From positions 62,482,784 through 62,505,373 of the forward strand of contig CM044495.1 in NCBI GenBank assembly GCA_024364805.1: a stretch of 22,590 bases of DNA, read 5' to 3'. Below the pieces are notes generated by a model. It did not search any database and had not been told where the DNA came from. It saw only the letters and a program-made list of their open reading frames with translations. Within the stretch, counting starts at the first letter, position 1. Each line of letters opens with the position of its first letter. Positions 8,201 through 18,542 of this stretch are shown in pieces. Position numbers and translations under genes: made by a program. The stretch is from Euprymna scolopes. Its lineage: Eukaryota > Mollusca > Cephalopoda > Sepiida > Sepiolidae.

Positions 8201-8617
8201 CTAGATTTCAAGCCACTGCATCTTTCCATCAGTCAATAAATAACTATTGACTTAATATTACAATTTTTGTATTGAGGTGTATAAACACCCCATGACACTA
8301 ATCATCTTTGGAAAACCCAGGTGACTACCGCAGGGTTAAGTAAGTATTTATGCGTATATGCAAGAGAATTGAAAAAGAACATGTGTAATAATTGATTAAA
8401 TCAGAGAAGGAAATATTCTAATTAGTATGGACGACAGGGAAGAAACACACACAAAGTTTAAGGTCTAAAAAATGACGAGATTCTGTAAATAATATCATTG
8501 TAAAACGATGTTGTCCATAAAATGAAAAACAGAAAAGAGAAAAATAATGGATTACGAAATTATGTAAGTAGTGTGTTTGGTGATTTTTAGATGAGGGTTG
8601 ATAATTTGTGCCGTTTG
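8201..8617. other. No gene seen; spacer
   Basis: Nothing recognisable. An 80-codon minus-strand frame (8418-8660) runs into the foldback element and has no domain. Confidence 0.4.
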
Positions 8618-8962
8618 GATTATTCGGACTATTATTCTCAGTTTGAATGCTATTTGTCACAGCGCCTCAACCGATGTAAGAACGTACGTAAACTCGTGGC
8701 ATCACGGATAAATCGTTGATTACAATCAGTTTCAAGTTACAGTCTTATTGAGGTTGAAGGTCGAGTCCTCGTTGCAGACGATACTAAATATTAAAATAAA
8801 AATTGATCGACCTATCGATTAAATAAAGTGTTTACTTCATTATTCCGTATAGATTCTCAAATTTGGAAAGATGCACCTCAAGAAGGTCGGAGGTTATATT
8901 GACCGAACCATAGTAAGGATAACATACAAAATGAGAAAAGAAGAGCGCATAATTCAAATAAT
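8618..8962. repeat. Foldback element, copy B
   Basis: The left arm (about 8618-8690) reads ATTATTCGGACTATTATTCT then CAGCGCCTCAACCGATGTAA. The right arm (about 8878-8962) reads AAGAAGGTCGGAGG, TTGACCGAACC and ends near CAAATAATA. This is the same family and arm order as copies A and C. Its centre is different and contains AAGGTCGAGTCCTCG (about 8759-8773), which resembles a polymerase III B box and may be an inserted SINE scrap. It carries no protein. Confidence 0.55.
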
Positions 8963-9144
8963 ACATGTACAAATAGTACTGTTACATTAAATTTCAAATA
9001 AAACACTGATTCAATTGTAAATCTATATAATAAAACACTTAGCCACTTAACGTTATCCCCTTTCACACACATTAAAAAAAGAAACTTAGATCTTCATTTT
9101 AGCGTAGTTATTGGTGATTAATCTTGTGTCACTAATATACAACA

Positions 9145-10190
9145 TTCTGACTTTACCCATTCCTGATCTACATTTATGATCTTCCAAATCACATCCTTAC
9201 ATCATTCGTAGACATTTATGCTGACGACACTACAATCTATGGTAGCACATCAAAGACCGTAAACGACCAAGTTCTCTGATTCTCTCTCCTCTGATCTTGA
9301 GCATGTGGTATAATGGGGGAAAAGGTGGCTGGTTACTTTTAATGCATCTAAAACCAAGCTCCTATCTCTACATCATCTACACTCTGATGCCAATCTGGCA
9401 TCAATTGAAATGATTGGCTCCCGTTTTTGAGAGGCTTCATGTATTTACAAGCTTCTGGGCTTAACTTTTACTCCTGATCTGAAATGGAACACATATATCA
9501 AATCCATTGCCAAGGTCGCTGGAAAAATGATGGGATCCATTTTACCACTCCAGTAGATATATCACTCCTGATGCAATTCTCTACTTATATAAAAGCTAGG
9601 TATGGCCAACGATGGAGTACTGTTGCCATATCTGGGCAGGAGTTGCTAAAAGCAATTTCTCCTGCCTTGACAGAGTTCAAAATAGACTTCGTAGCTTAGT
9701 GGAGGATGCTCTTTTCTCTTTCCTGCAACCTCTTTCCCACAGAAGAGACGTTGCGAGACTTTCTCTGCTTTATCGTTATTTTCATGGCAAGTACTCATCT
9801 GAATATCAATCTATACCCCCCCTCTCGCTAAACTTTCACAAAAAACATTCCTTTGACTGAAACCACTATCAATAAGTTCCCACACTCTTTATGTGTGCCT
9901 AAACTTAAATGTAGATTCCATGAACCAAGCTTCTTTCTTAGAATTGCACGCCTGCGGAACTCGCTTCCGATTACCTGCTTTCCAGCTGACTACAATCTGA
10001 TTGTTTTCAAGTCCAACATAAACAAGTTCTGGATAAACCGTCCCCCTAAGTAATCCAATTTACAAAATTCCCGCTACTTATGTTTACTATGCCATAATCA
10101 CATTGACTAATGTATACCCATTAACCCTTATCCTCGAGTGGTCTCCGGGCCTTGATAAGTGGTGATTCCTGTGTACAACAACAAAAAATA
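9145..10190 (+). pseudogene. Jockey/I-like LINE reverse transcriptase, C-terminal fragment and 3' tail
   Basis: Broken frames give FVDIYADDTTIYGS near 9210-9246, which contains the YADD catalytic motif of reverse transcriptases. TFNASKTKLLSLH follows near 9338-9374. Further on come MEYCCHIWAGV (about 9612) with DRVQNRLRSLVED (9669-9707) and PLSHRRDVARLSLLYRYFHG (9731-9790), the conserved C-terminal region of jockey/I/CR1-type elements. LCVPKLK and FFLRIARLRNSLP (9892-9967) follow, then the shared 3' tail ending GGCCTTGATAAGTGGTGATT near 10150-10168 and an A-rich stretch. The endonuclease and most of the polymerase are missing, as expected of 5' truncation. Frames shift and stop several times. 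It is the longest of five pieces of this family here. Confidence 0.8.
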
Positions 10191-10502
10191 AATAAATTGT
10201 TCCAAAATCAAATGATGCCATACCGTAGAGTAAAACTGTATAATTTTAAAGAAATACATATGAAATGTGACATTCGTTTTACTCATCTTGAAATATACTT
10301 ATCAGAAAATTATTTTTACGGTAAGAAGACTGAGAATATTATTTCATGTATCAATATGAAACATTATAAGGATATATAATATTTGATGTGCTACGATTTT
10401 TATTATTAACTCCAACAGTGCTCAGCACTTGACTATACTTCGGAAATAAATTATGAAAACATTGCAATATATATTTTCTATAACTTACTAGGGATATATC
10501 TA
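10191..10502. other. No gene seen; AT-rich spacer
   Basis: A 75-codon plus-strand frame overlapping the LINE end has no recognisable domain. Confidence 0.4.
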
Positions 10503-11320
10503 TCTACTATTATATAAAATCAACTTTGTGTGAGTTTGATCCCTATGGACTCGAAAACGGCTCCGACGATTTTTGATGAAATTTCATACAAATGTTTTAC
10601 GTATCTGGCAGTGTTTTTAGATATGTTGTTGTATCGGAATGTTGTCGATAAGTATCGATAACCGAAAATCAAAAAAATCTGATGAAAGAAGAGGTGATTT
10701 TGACCAACGTTAACACCTCATAACAATCTAACGTCACAAGTGCATTTGAGAAGTTTTATTACCACACAAGCAGAAAGGCCTGACATATGAAATCAACAGT
10801 AGGTTCTTTGATAAAACAGGAGCACATTCGATCTGAATGTTTCTATTCAAAGCACAATGTAACCATGATATTCGATTTTTTTTCTTTTTAAACTAAAATT
10901 CAAGCAATTATAACCACGCAAGTACAAAGGCCAGGCATATAAAATCCACAGTAGGTTCTTTGATAAGACAGGGGCGCGTTCAAAATGAATGTTTCTGTTT
11001 AAATCACAATTGAACCATGATACTTGACTTTTGAATATTAAACTTTAATTCAAGCCATTATATATAAAAAATAATTTTATAAAATCAACAGTAGGTCTGG
11101 TGTAATGTAGCCTACAATGTATTGGGAATTAAATCACTATGGGGAAGCATGTGAAGCTTTTTCCAATTCTACCGCAATGGGTCCCCAACTAAAAGTAAGC
11201 AATCAGTCGATTTAATTGAAAAATGTTCGATTTTACCGATTTTGATGATAATGAAAGTATGGGAACGTAATATATTTGTTGATCATCATTCAAGTTTGAG
11301 CAACGTCGGGTCTTCCTGCT
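10503..11320 (+). mobile_element. Non-autonomous Helitron-like element, copy 1
   Basis: The 5' end is A followed by TCTACTATTATATAAAAT, then GACTCGAAAACGGCTCCGAC and TTTTTGATGAAATTTC, a 5' terminal block typical of animal Helitron-like elements. The 3' end reads GAGCAACGTCGGGTCTTCCT. The whole 0.8 kb can be followed, in reverse, in copy 2 at 18992-19783. Shared stretches are CACAAGCAGAAAGGCC, GTTTAAATCACAATTGAACC, CATGTGAAGC and TTTGTTGATCATCATTCAA. Inside, a unit of about 180 bp holding CAGTAGGTTCTTTGATAA occurs twice. No Rep/helicase coding remains. The 3' end runs directly into a CG/CA microsatellite. Confidence 0.6.
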
Positions 11321-11322
11321 CG

Positions 11323-11372
<50 letters not shown>

Positions 11373-11540
11373 GAGAGAGAGAGAAAAAGAGAGAGATGGG
11401 GAGTGAGGGGAGAGAGAAAAAGAGAACATTTATATATTTACTTATATATATATTTATGTATTACACATATGCTAGTATATATATAATAAATATCTCTCGC
11501 TCTCTCTTTCTCCATATACACACATATATATATATTTATG

Positions 11541-11573
<33 letters not shown>

Positions 11574-11621
11574 GGAGAAAGGGGATAGATAGTTTATATA
11601 TTTATGCATTGCACATATGCT

Positions 11622-11652
<31 letters not shown>

Positions 11653-11840
11653 GGGAGAGAGAGGGGTATAGAGGGAGTTTATATATTTATGCGTTACAGT
11701 TATGCTAGTGTGTATATATATATATATATATAAACAGAGATAAAGATATATAGATATATATATGTATAGAGAGAAAAAGAGAAAGAGGGGATAGAGAGAG
11801 TTTATATCTTTATATATATATATTTATGCATTACACATAC
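11321..11840. repeat. Compound microsatellite and minisatellite
   Basis: (CG)n passes into (CA)n at about 11321-11368, then (GA)n and (TA)n tracts. From about 11420 on, units of roughly 100 bp recur about four times. Each has a GA-rich part, TTTATATATTTATGCATT or a variant, CACATATGCT and a GTGTGTATATA run, so the higher-order unit is itself repeated with drift. A long open frame of alternating Tyr and Ile across it (11396-11671) is an artefact of the TA repeats. Confidence 0.9.
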
Positions 11841-12372
11841 ACTTAAAGCGAACTACCTAAACATTTTATACTATTCTCTGCTGCAACTCATTAGTTCAAA
11901 TAAATTTATCCATAGTTTATAAATACTTTATTTAATATGCATGATTGTTTTTTGTTTATGCGTTTTAAGTTATTATGTAATTTGTTTGTTTTGTGGAGGA
12001 ATATTTTACTAAACGTTCGTGTCTATGAAACCGATCCATTCACCCTGAGCGTCTTGTATTTTACCCATCTCGTGACTGCAACTCGTGCAGCTTACCTTGT
12101 TACATATTTATAACCAATGTATTGTTTTCATGGGTTTCAAGTAAACAAAGCGATCCTTATCTGTAGTAACAAAAAAAGAAAGTATATTACTGTTCAGAAA
12201 GTTCACCAGATTATAAAATCATCCTGGGGTGGATAATTTTATAAGTGGGGATTAAAATTGCAGGTAAACTTCTTGAAGATGCTCTCTATTTATAGAATAG
12301 AGGCAAAATTTTGAAAATTCACGGTGGGGAGTACGGAATGTTAGATGGTTCACATGACTGCTACTAAGCATA
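11841..12372. other. No gene seen; spacer
   Basis: No coding signal and no repeat identified up to the left inverted repeat of the next element. Confidence 0.4.
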
Positions 12373-12468
12373 TTTCAAGTGGATGCACATTGATTAAAGC
12401 ATTATCATTGTTTGCATCAAAAAAAAAGAAAGAAGAAAAATAAGCAAGATGGCCACTAAAGCGAAAAG
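12373..12468 (+). repeat. Left inverted repeat of the candidate transposon
   Basis: TTTCAAGTGGATGCACATTG opens the repeat, followed by ATTAAAGCATTATCA, an A-rich part, then CAAGATGGCCACTAAAGCG and AAAAG. The first 35 bases match the reverse complement of 18508-18542 at about 80 percent. The ATGG..CTA..CGAAAA block matches a second time after an A-rich gap. Length differs from the right copy by about 20 bp inside the A-rich part. Confidence 0.65.
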
Positions 12469-15400
12469 TGATTTTTGTTAAAATCTTTTATTTTATTAAT
12501 TTGTACTTAATCTATGCATCGAAATGTATTTATGTGATAAATCTCATATTAAATTGATAGTAAATAAATAAAGTGTCTGGGGAAATATGTCAAATGTATG
12601 AATACCGCGTCAGACACTACATACAGCATAAACACATCGGATTAGTTAAATTAATGCTCTTTAAAATAGGGTAATGTGCTAATTTGGACAATTTCTAATT
12701 GTTCTTTTTTTCCGATAGTATGTGCTGAGCTGAGTTGAGTTGCAACATGGAGTTGGGCGTGAACAGCCTAAGCACTAAGAGGTCTTCTGATGCAAGTACT
12801 GATTGAACCCTGTGCCTCTTCTGTCGGAAGAAAGACCCAAAGAGACTTCCAAGAAAAATTGGACAGGTTGGAATTCAAAGGGCTCGCAAACCTACTGCAG
12901 GACGCAGGAAGTGCAGTGATGCTGAAAACTTCCACACTATCAAAAGAATTCAAGCCATTGATTTTGAGGAAATCACCAAAGAAACTAAAGTCATATATCA
13001 CAAAGACTGTTATTCTATCTTTACAAGTTCCTTGAAACTAACACGGCTCAGAACAAAGTATGAACGCACTCTTACCTCAAGCAGTATACCCGAGAGTCCA
13101 TCTCCGAGGCCATCAGTATGCAGTAAATCTTTCACTATGAACACTGATTTGTGTAGCTTCTGCCAAAAGAAAAGCAACAAAGATACGTATCTAGTAGCCA
13201 CATTCGAGGTTTCTTCCAAAATTCCTGAAGAAACTCAAATCGACCATGTATGCGGTGTTGTCTAACAAGAGTTAGTGTTCACGTGGCAGATGCCAGGTAT
13301 CATCTTCAGTGTTATGTTCAGTTCAATAGAAGAACATCCAAGTTCAGTACAAGTACAGCTCAAACGCCCAGACATATCTGGTTTGACAAAATCGCGTCTG
13401 AAGTGTCTACTGGACTGGCTCAAAGTGACATCTATAAACTGCTTGATGCTTGGGAACAGTACACCTCCTTGCCCAGCGAATTTGGCATTGAAGCTGGACC
13501 TTACTGGGACAATAAATTCCGCCTCAAAGAGAAACTGCACTGACATCTTCCCGGCTTTGTACTACAACTCAATCCACATCAACCACAGTTGTTGTTTTCT
13601 ATACAGTCATCAAAGATTGCTGTTCAGACATTGAAAAAGAAATGTGACAAAATGGAGACCAACACATGTGTGAATGATCTCAGGCCAACCCAATTCTCAC
13701 ACTCAGAGACAGATGCGAAACCGACTTTGCACCATTGTGCGTTGCGCATTAGGATGCGACATCAAATCTCCTGACTTAGACAACTGTACATTAGCCAGCA
13801 AAGAAAATGCTGAAAAACTTGTTCCAAAGAGTATGTTTCTTATTCTCAGTATTTTGCTGTCAGAGGAAGTGGAGGGAGAGGAAGACGACGACCTTGTGAA
13901 ACAGACTGCACTGAGCATCAGTCAAGACCTTGTCTATGCAATCTAGAAATGTAAAAAGCTTACACCAAAACATGTCGGACTTGGCCTGACAATTCATATG
14001 GCAACCCAGTCGAAATCACTGATTGAACTTATCCATCACACTGGCCACTGTGCCAGCTATGACTAGGTTCGTAGACTGGAAACAATTCTTGAAGTTCACA
14101 ATCTGAAAAAAGTTTGCAGATATCAGCAACACACCTATTCCTTCAAATGTGACACTGAAAAAGTCCTGTCAGTCCAATGCTGCTGACAATATCGACGAAA
14201 CGTCGGATGGCATAGGAACATTTCATGCTACACAGATTGTCCTGTACCAAAGAAGACTACTCCAACATCAACAGTAGGACGTTCTTCTCTCTTTTTAAAA
14301 TCCAAGTTCTTGAAGGTCCCTCCGGAACTTCATCAGCTTGAGAACGACTTGTCGACCTTTTTGTGAGGATCCAAAATTCACAGCCACATTGAACGAAGCA
14401 ATGTTTATCCAAAATGACCAGGGGTGTGATGAAGCTTCTGCTCAAGATATGGCTTAGTTTCTTTCTTGTATTCATGGATCAAACAATGATGTTCCTGCGT
14501 GGACAGTGTTCAACCAACTCACAACTCAAGACAAACATAAGCTCTGCACTATCAGATATTTGCCTCTTCTCAATGAACTAGCTCACGAAGAAAATACACT
14601 GTGGACAGCTGTGATGTGATGCTTAAGAATTTCTAGCATTATAAATCCTGGTTGATTTACTGTCATCACTTTGGACTACCAGCTGTTTTGCAAAACAAGG
14701 AACTACAGTGGGCGAACAGTGATGAATGCAAAACAATATTCTTGTGACTTGAGAGCTTCCACATTGTGAGAACTTCGTGTGTGTCATTGGAAATCACTTT
14801 GAAGATTCTAGTCTCCTTGAAGTATGGACCGAAAGTGCCGTCTTCAGTCAGAACACGGTTCATAACAACATGCAGACTAAATCGTACAACATAGCCATTC
14901 GAGCACATAAGCTCTCGTTTGAAGCTGTTTTGAAAATCCTCTGACCAACATTCATCGAATAAGCAAAGGACCACCAAGTAGACAAAGATGCCCTACAAAC
15001 ATTAGCTGCCCATGTCATAGAATCTTTGGAGGCAGACGATGAGCAAGATATGATCAGCAGCAAGGTTGAATCACTGGAGTATGCACTTGTTCAGTCCAGA
15101 ATCATCAGATTGTTGGAGGACTTCCAAGAGACACAGCCACTGACTTCCAGATTTAAGGTGACATACATCAAAATGGTTTAGATCTTACTGCAGTTCCTGC
15201 ATGCAGAGAGAACCGGAAACTAGAGCCTGTATAAATCGTTCTTTGCTAAAATGTTACCCTGGTTTGCTCAATATGACCATGTTAATTACAACCTCTGGAG
15301 AACAGTATACCTTGCTGATTACATGATCCTAGAAACAACCCACCCTTACGTCCACCAAGAGTTCATGAATAGAAACTCTGTGGTGAAGATGACAAGCAAC

Positions 15401-16965
15401 ACATTCAATCAGCTGTCTACGGATCAAGCCTTGGAGCACATGAACAAAGTCGGCAAAGTTGCAGGTGATCTTGTGGGAATAACAAGATCAGAAGGAGCAA
15501 GAGATCAATGGTGCCTCACATCCAGTGAGCAAAGCAGCATCGTCGATGAGACAAATGTCATGTTGGACATGCACACTGCAGATGAAGAATACAGTCCTTC
15601 ATATGTGAAAGAAGCTGGATCCTCAAGAATAAAACGGGACAAGCATGATGTTTAGAAAATTGTCGATCAATTGAAGAGATATGGCATCTTTCAACACCAA
15701 ACTCCAAGTATTGTTTGTCTGGCCACTGGAGATGTAGCTTCTTCTCATATTACAGAATCTCTTCTGACACAAGGCCAAGAGAAATTGTGGGAATTTGTTG
15801 CTTCACGTCTCATTAAGAAGGATATTGGACTTCATTAAAAGCTCTGACAGTTGAAAAGCCCGACCCTGAAAAACATATGAAGTCCAGAGCAACAATTCGA
15901 CCCTCAAGCAAGAGACGATCAAGCAGACCAAAACCTCTTCCTACACTTGCTCATGTACAAGGAAGCTGGACATGAGGTTGACCTGAAAGAAATCCTCAGC
16001 TATGAACTTTCGCCATTCCATTTTCACTTGCAGACACCTATGTCGTAATACAATCCACAAACAAAGCAGCATTTGCCAACATTCTCCAGGAAAGCACAAC
16101 TGTAAAGAAACAACTGCTAATAACAAACCTGAAAACTTGTGTGATCATCGATGGTCAGGCACTTGTCCAAACAACTGGCAAGCCTGCAAATACCCACAAT
16201 TTTGGACAACTTGCAGACCGTTTTGTTGCCTCAGTCTTCAGTCACTTCAATCAATCTTGCTCCAGAGTCGATGTTGTATTTGATCAGTATGAAGTACCTA
16301 CCATCAAGGATACCACTCGGATTTCAGGAACAGGAAAAAGTCGGCCAATACATCACAAAGTGGATGACAGGGACGTGCCGCTACCTGTCAACTGGAGACA
16401 GTTTATTAACCCCCCAGAGAACAAACAAGATTTGGGACATTCTTGAGTATGGAGCTGATCGATCAAGCAAAGTCAACACAAGGACATCGCGAAGTAGTGA
16501 CTTCTAGAGGATTCCATGACAGGATGGCTGCAGAATCATCCCATGGAACAGACGTCAATTCCATAAAGTGTAACGACGACAAAGCTGATACCAAAATGCT
16601 GTTACATTAGTTCCAGAGACACAGACGTTCTTCTTCTCCTTGTTCACTTTGCTAGTGATCTAACCAGAGAGATCTGGTTCCAGACAGCAACAGCAAAGCA
16701 ACGGAGCTTTATTGTTGTACACAATGTAGATAATGATCCAGTTCTCCACCACAAACTTTCCAGATTCCATGACATATCAGGTTGTGACACCATCAATCAA
16801 TTTTATGGCATTGGCAAAACAACAGCCTGGAAAACGTTCACCAGTAATTGTTCCTTACTGGACGGCTTGGGCGCAGCATATTCACAGAACAAACTGATTG
16901 ATATGGAGAACTTCATCTGTAGGTTGTATTTCAACAATGAAAATGGCACAAACATAAATGATATG

Positions 16966-17370
16966 TGTGGGAGTTGAAACTCCCAGGCTAATTCGATTGT
17001 CGCCCCTTAACTCAGAAGAGTGGCACAGTCACGTGACTTCCTGTTTCTCATATTTCTCTCTCTTTCACGCTTGATCCTCAAGCAGTCAACATGTAATCAA
17101 GAGTCGCTCCAGGTTGGGGGCATCGGTCATCCAACCAGCTTATCTGACTAATAGTCAGCCTCTCATCAATCGCAAGTAACAGACTAATATTTCTCAACGA
17201 ACTCTTATTCTTTCTATCTCTTTCTTAATTTTAATACATTTTTCGGAGCAATTACGACATGTTTGTTCATGGAATACTTATTAAACCATCATTATGCATT
17301 TTGCTCATCATTCTGAGAGAACTTGAATGCCTACTAGCGTGAACTCGAGTGTCTAAGGTCTCTCTGTACA
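16966..17370 (+). repeat. LTR-like repeat, copy 1
   Basis: Begins TGTGGGAGTTGAAACTCCCA, a small hairpin, and ends in TGTACA. It shares CACTTCCTGTTTCT-type, CCCTCAAGCAGTCAA and CTCATCAATCGCAAGTAAC stretches with copy 2. The last third is much less similar between the copies. Confidence 0.6.
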
Positions 17371-17374
17371 GGGG

Positions 17375-17760
17375 TGTGGGAATTGAGATTCCCAGGCTAA
17401 CTCAATTGTCGCCCCTTTAACTCAGAGAGCGACCTAGCTACGTCACTTCCTGTTTCTGATATTTCTTTCTCTTTTGCGCTGGACCCTCAAGCAGTCAAGA
17501 TGTAACCGATACCGCTCCTGGTGGGGGCACTGACCACCCAACCAGCTCCTGACTAACTCGTCAGCTTCTCATCAATCGCAAGTAACGAACTCTTATTTCT
17601 CAACGAACTCTTTCTTTCTATCGCTTCTTAATATTTCTCATGTAAATTTATGTAAATAAATTGCATTCCTTTGCTGATATATACCGGTATGTTTTCGTCA
17701 TCATTATGCGACCATTCGCTTTTTCAATCCTTCTACCATTCAATACATTCACCATACACA
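17375..17760 (+). repeat. LTR-like repeat, copy 2
   Basis: Begins TGTGGGAATTGAGATTCCCA, with the same terminal hairpin, and ends CATACACA. Four G bases separate it from copy 1. A CGGGGACGGGATCG stretch just after it could be a primer-binding-site remnant, but this is a guess. Confidence 0.6.
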
Positions 17761-18178
17761 CGGGGACGGGATCGTCTATCGCGCAAGCAGACCATCCTAT
17801 CCCTCCTCAACATGTGCGTTTTAAAATGATTTTCAAGGGTTCCAAAGATCCAACTCGGTCTTCCTTGAAGATGCACATTCAGCGAGAACATCATCAGAGT
17901 ACCAGTTGGCTCTATTCACTGATCGTACAGCCTGACATATTTCCCCTGGTTGGAAATGGATGGAAACAGGACGGCTCAACTGGAAATACACTTCCTCATC
18001 TGATGAGCGATGAACCATTGCCAGAGGTTTACCTCAAACTCACCCAATGCCAGTGTAAGAACTGTGAATCTCAAAGATGTAGTTGTCGTCTAAAGGAACT
18101 GAGATGCACCGCGATTGTGGTTGTTCTGAGGGAACTTGTCAAAAAGCCTTTGAACTGTGCCCTGACGATTCAGATTAG

Positions 18179-18465
18179 ACGATATTTTCAAGCTTTTTTC
18201 TTATTATAGGATGAGAACATCTTCAAAATTTCATATCATCGTAAATAAAAAGATCAGTGATTTTGTTATAATTAACCGTTTTTACAATGGTGTTCCTCTT
18301 TGATTCATCTTTGATTTGGCTGCAAAGTAATAATAAAATCATATTAAATGTATGAAAATATGGGAATCTAAATTCACCATGCATCACACGTGATAATATC
18401 TCCACAAATTTCATAACATTATCGTTAGTATATATGAAGCTGTGTTGTATTATTATTATTATGTA
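18179..18465. other. Downstream non-coding part of the candidate transposon
   Basis: An AATAAA polyadenylation signal (within GTAAATAAAAAG, about 18242) lies some 65 bases after the stop of the decayed gene. A 112-codon minus-strand frame (18223-18561) crosses this part and the right inverted repeat, and I take it as chance. Confidence 0.4.
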
Positions 18466-18542
18466 TTTTCGACGATAGCGCCCATTTTGTTTTTGCTCTA
18501 AAAATTTAATAAAAGCCTGATTCAATGGGCATCCACCTGAAA
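18466..18542 (-). repeat. Right inverted repeat of the candidate transposon
   Basis: Read on the minus strand from 18542: TTTCAGGTGGATGCCCATTG, then AATCAGGCTTTTATTAAA, an A-rich part and AAAATGGGCGCTATCGTCG with AAAA. It is the counterpart of 12373-12468. A short ATT triplet run lies just inside it (about 18446-18461). Confidence 0.65.

Larger units (their letters stand above)
16966..17809 (+). mobile_element. LTR-retrotransposon fossil: two adjacent LTR-like repeats
   Basis: Two direct repeats of about 390-405 bp lie head to tail, both starting TGTGGGA and followed by a short GC-rich stretch before the host gene resumes. Almost no internal region is present, so the element is broken, perhaps two LTRs left by recombination between tandem copies. 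ATATG before it (16961-16965) and ACATG after it (17810-17814) could be an old target duplication with one difference. The repeats are well diverged from each other, so it is not young, but it is younger than the gene it interrupts. The family is not resolved. Confidence 0.5.
12747..18178 (+). pseudogene. Decayed zinc-module / FEN1-like PIN nuclease gene
   Basis: An ATG at 12747 opens a frame with two similar zinc modules. The first has CLFC (12813-12824) and HKDC (12999-13010). The second has CSFC (13152-13163) and HLQC (13301-13312). A central region follows with LTPKHVGLGL (about 13960), FLKVPPELHQLEN (about 14305) and PWFAQYDHVNYNLWR (about 15254-15298). From 16141 a nuclease-like domain shows IIDGQALV (Asp at 16150), DVVFDQY (16270), ADTKM (Asp at 16587), RDTDVLLLL (16615) and SGCDT...GIGK (16777-16821), in the order seen in FEN1/XPG-type PIN folds. 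A conserved NGWKQD stretch (about 17955) and a Cys-rich CxCxxC-type tail (18048-18178) close it. I recall this architecture from many multi-copy, unnamed predicted proteins of cnidarians and molluscs, a memory and not a search. There are more than ten stops and frame changes and an LTR insertion, so it is dead. No introns are apparent. Confidence 0.75.
12373..18542 (+). mobile_element. Candidate undescribed DNA transposon with zinc-finger/PIN-nuclease gene
   Basis: Inverted repeats at 12373-12468 and 18466-18542 enclose a single decayed gene (12747-18178). The gaps from repeat to gene are almost equal, 374 bp before the ATG and 364 bp after the stop. That is the layout of a cut-and-paste or related DNA transposon of about 6.2 kb. 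I do not recognise the repeats or any named transposase signature in the gene, and the nuclease-like domain is of the FEN1/PIN type, not a classical DDE or tyrosine recombinase. No clear target-site duplication is visible, since the flanks have decayed or the true ends lie slightly further out. An LTR-type fossil sits inside it (16966-17809). An alternative is two chance copies of a short dispersed repeat in opposite orientation around an unrelated gene. Confidence 0.5.

Noticed and set aside
8759-8800. SINE fragment in the centre of foldback copy B
   Set aside because: Only a B-box-like AAGGTCGAGTCC is visible. No A box is in place, so it is noted under copy B and not called.
11396-11671. 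91-codon open frame rich in alternating Tyr and Ile
   Set aside because: It is the translation of TA repeats within the microsatellite; no real protein signal.
14666-15063. Minus-strand open frames of 103 and 67 codons
   Set aside because: They are antisense shadows of the plus-strand decayed gene, whose own motifs continue through this stretch.
17999-18020. CTGATGAGCGATGAACC as a hammerhead core
   Set aside because: No stem II can form, and it lies within the coding tail of the decayed gene.
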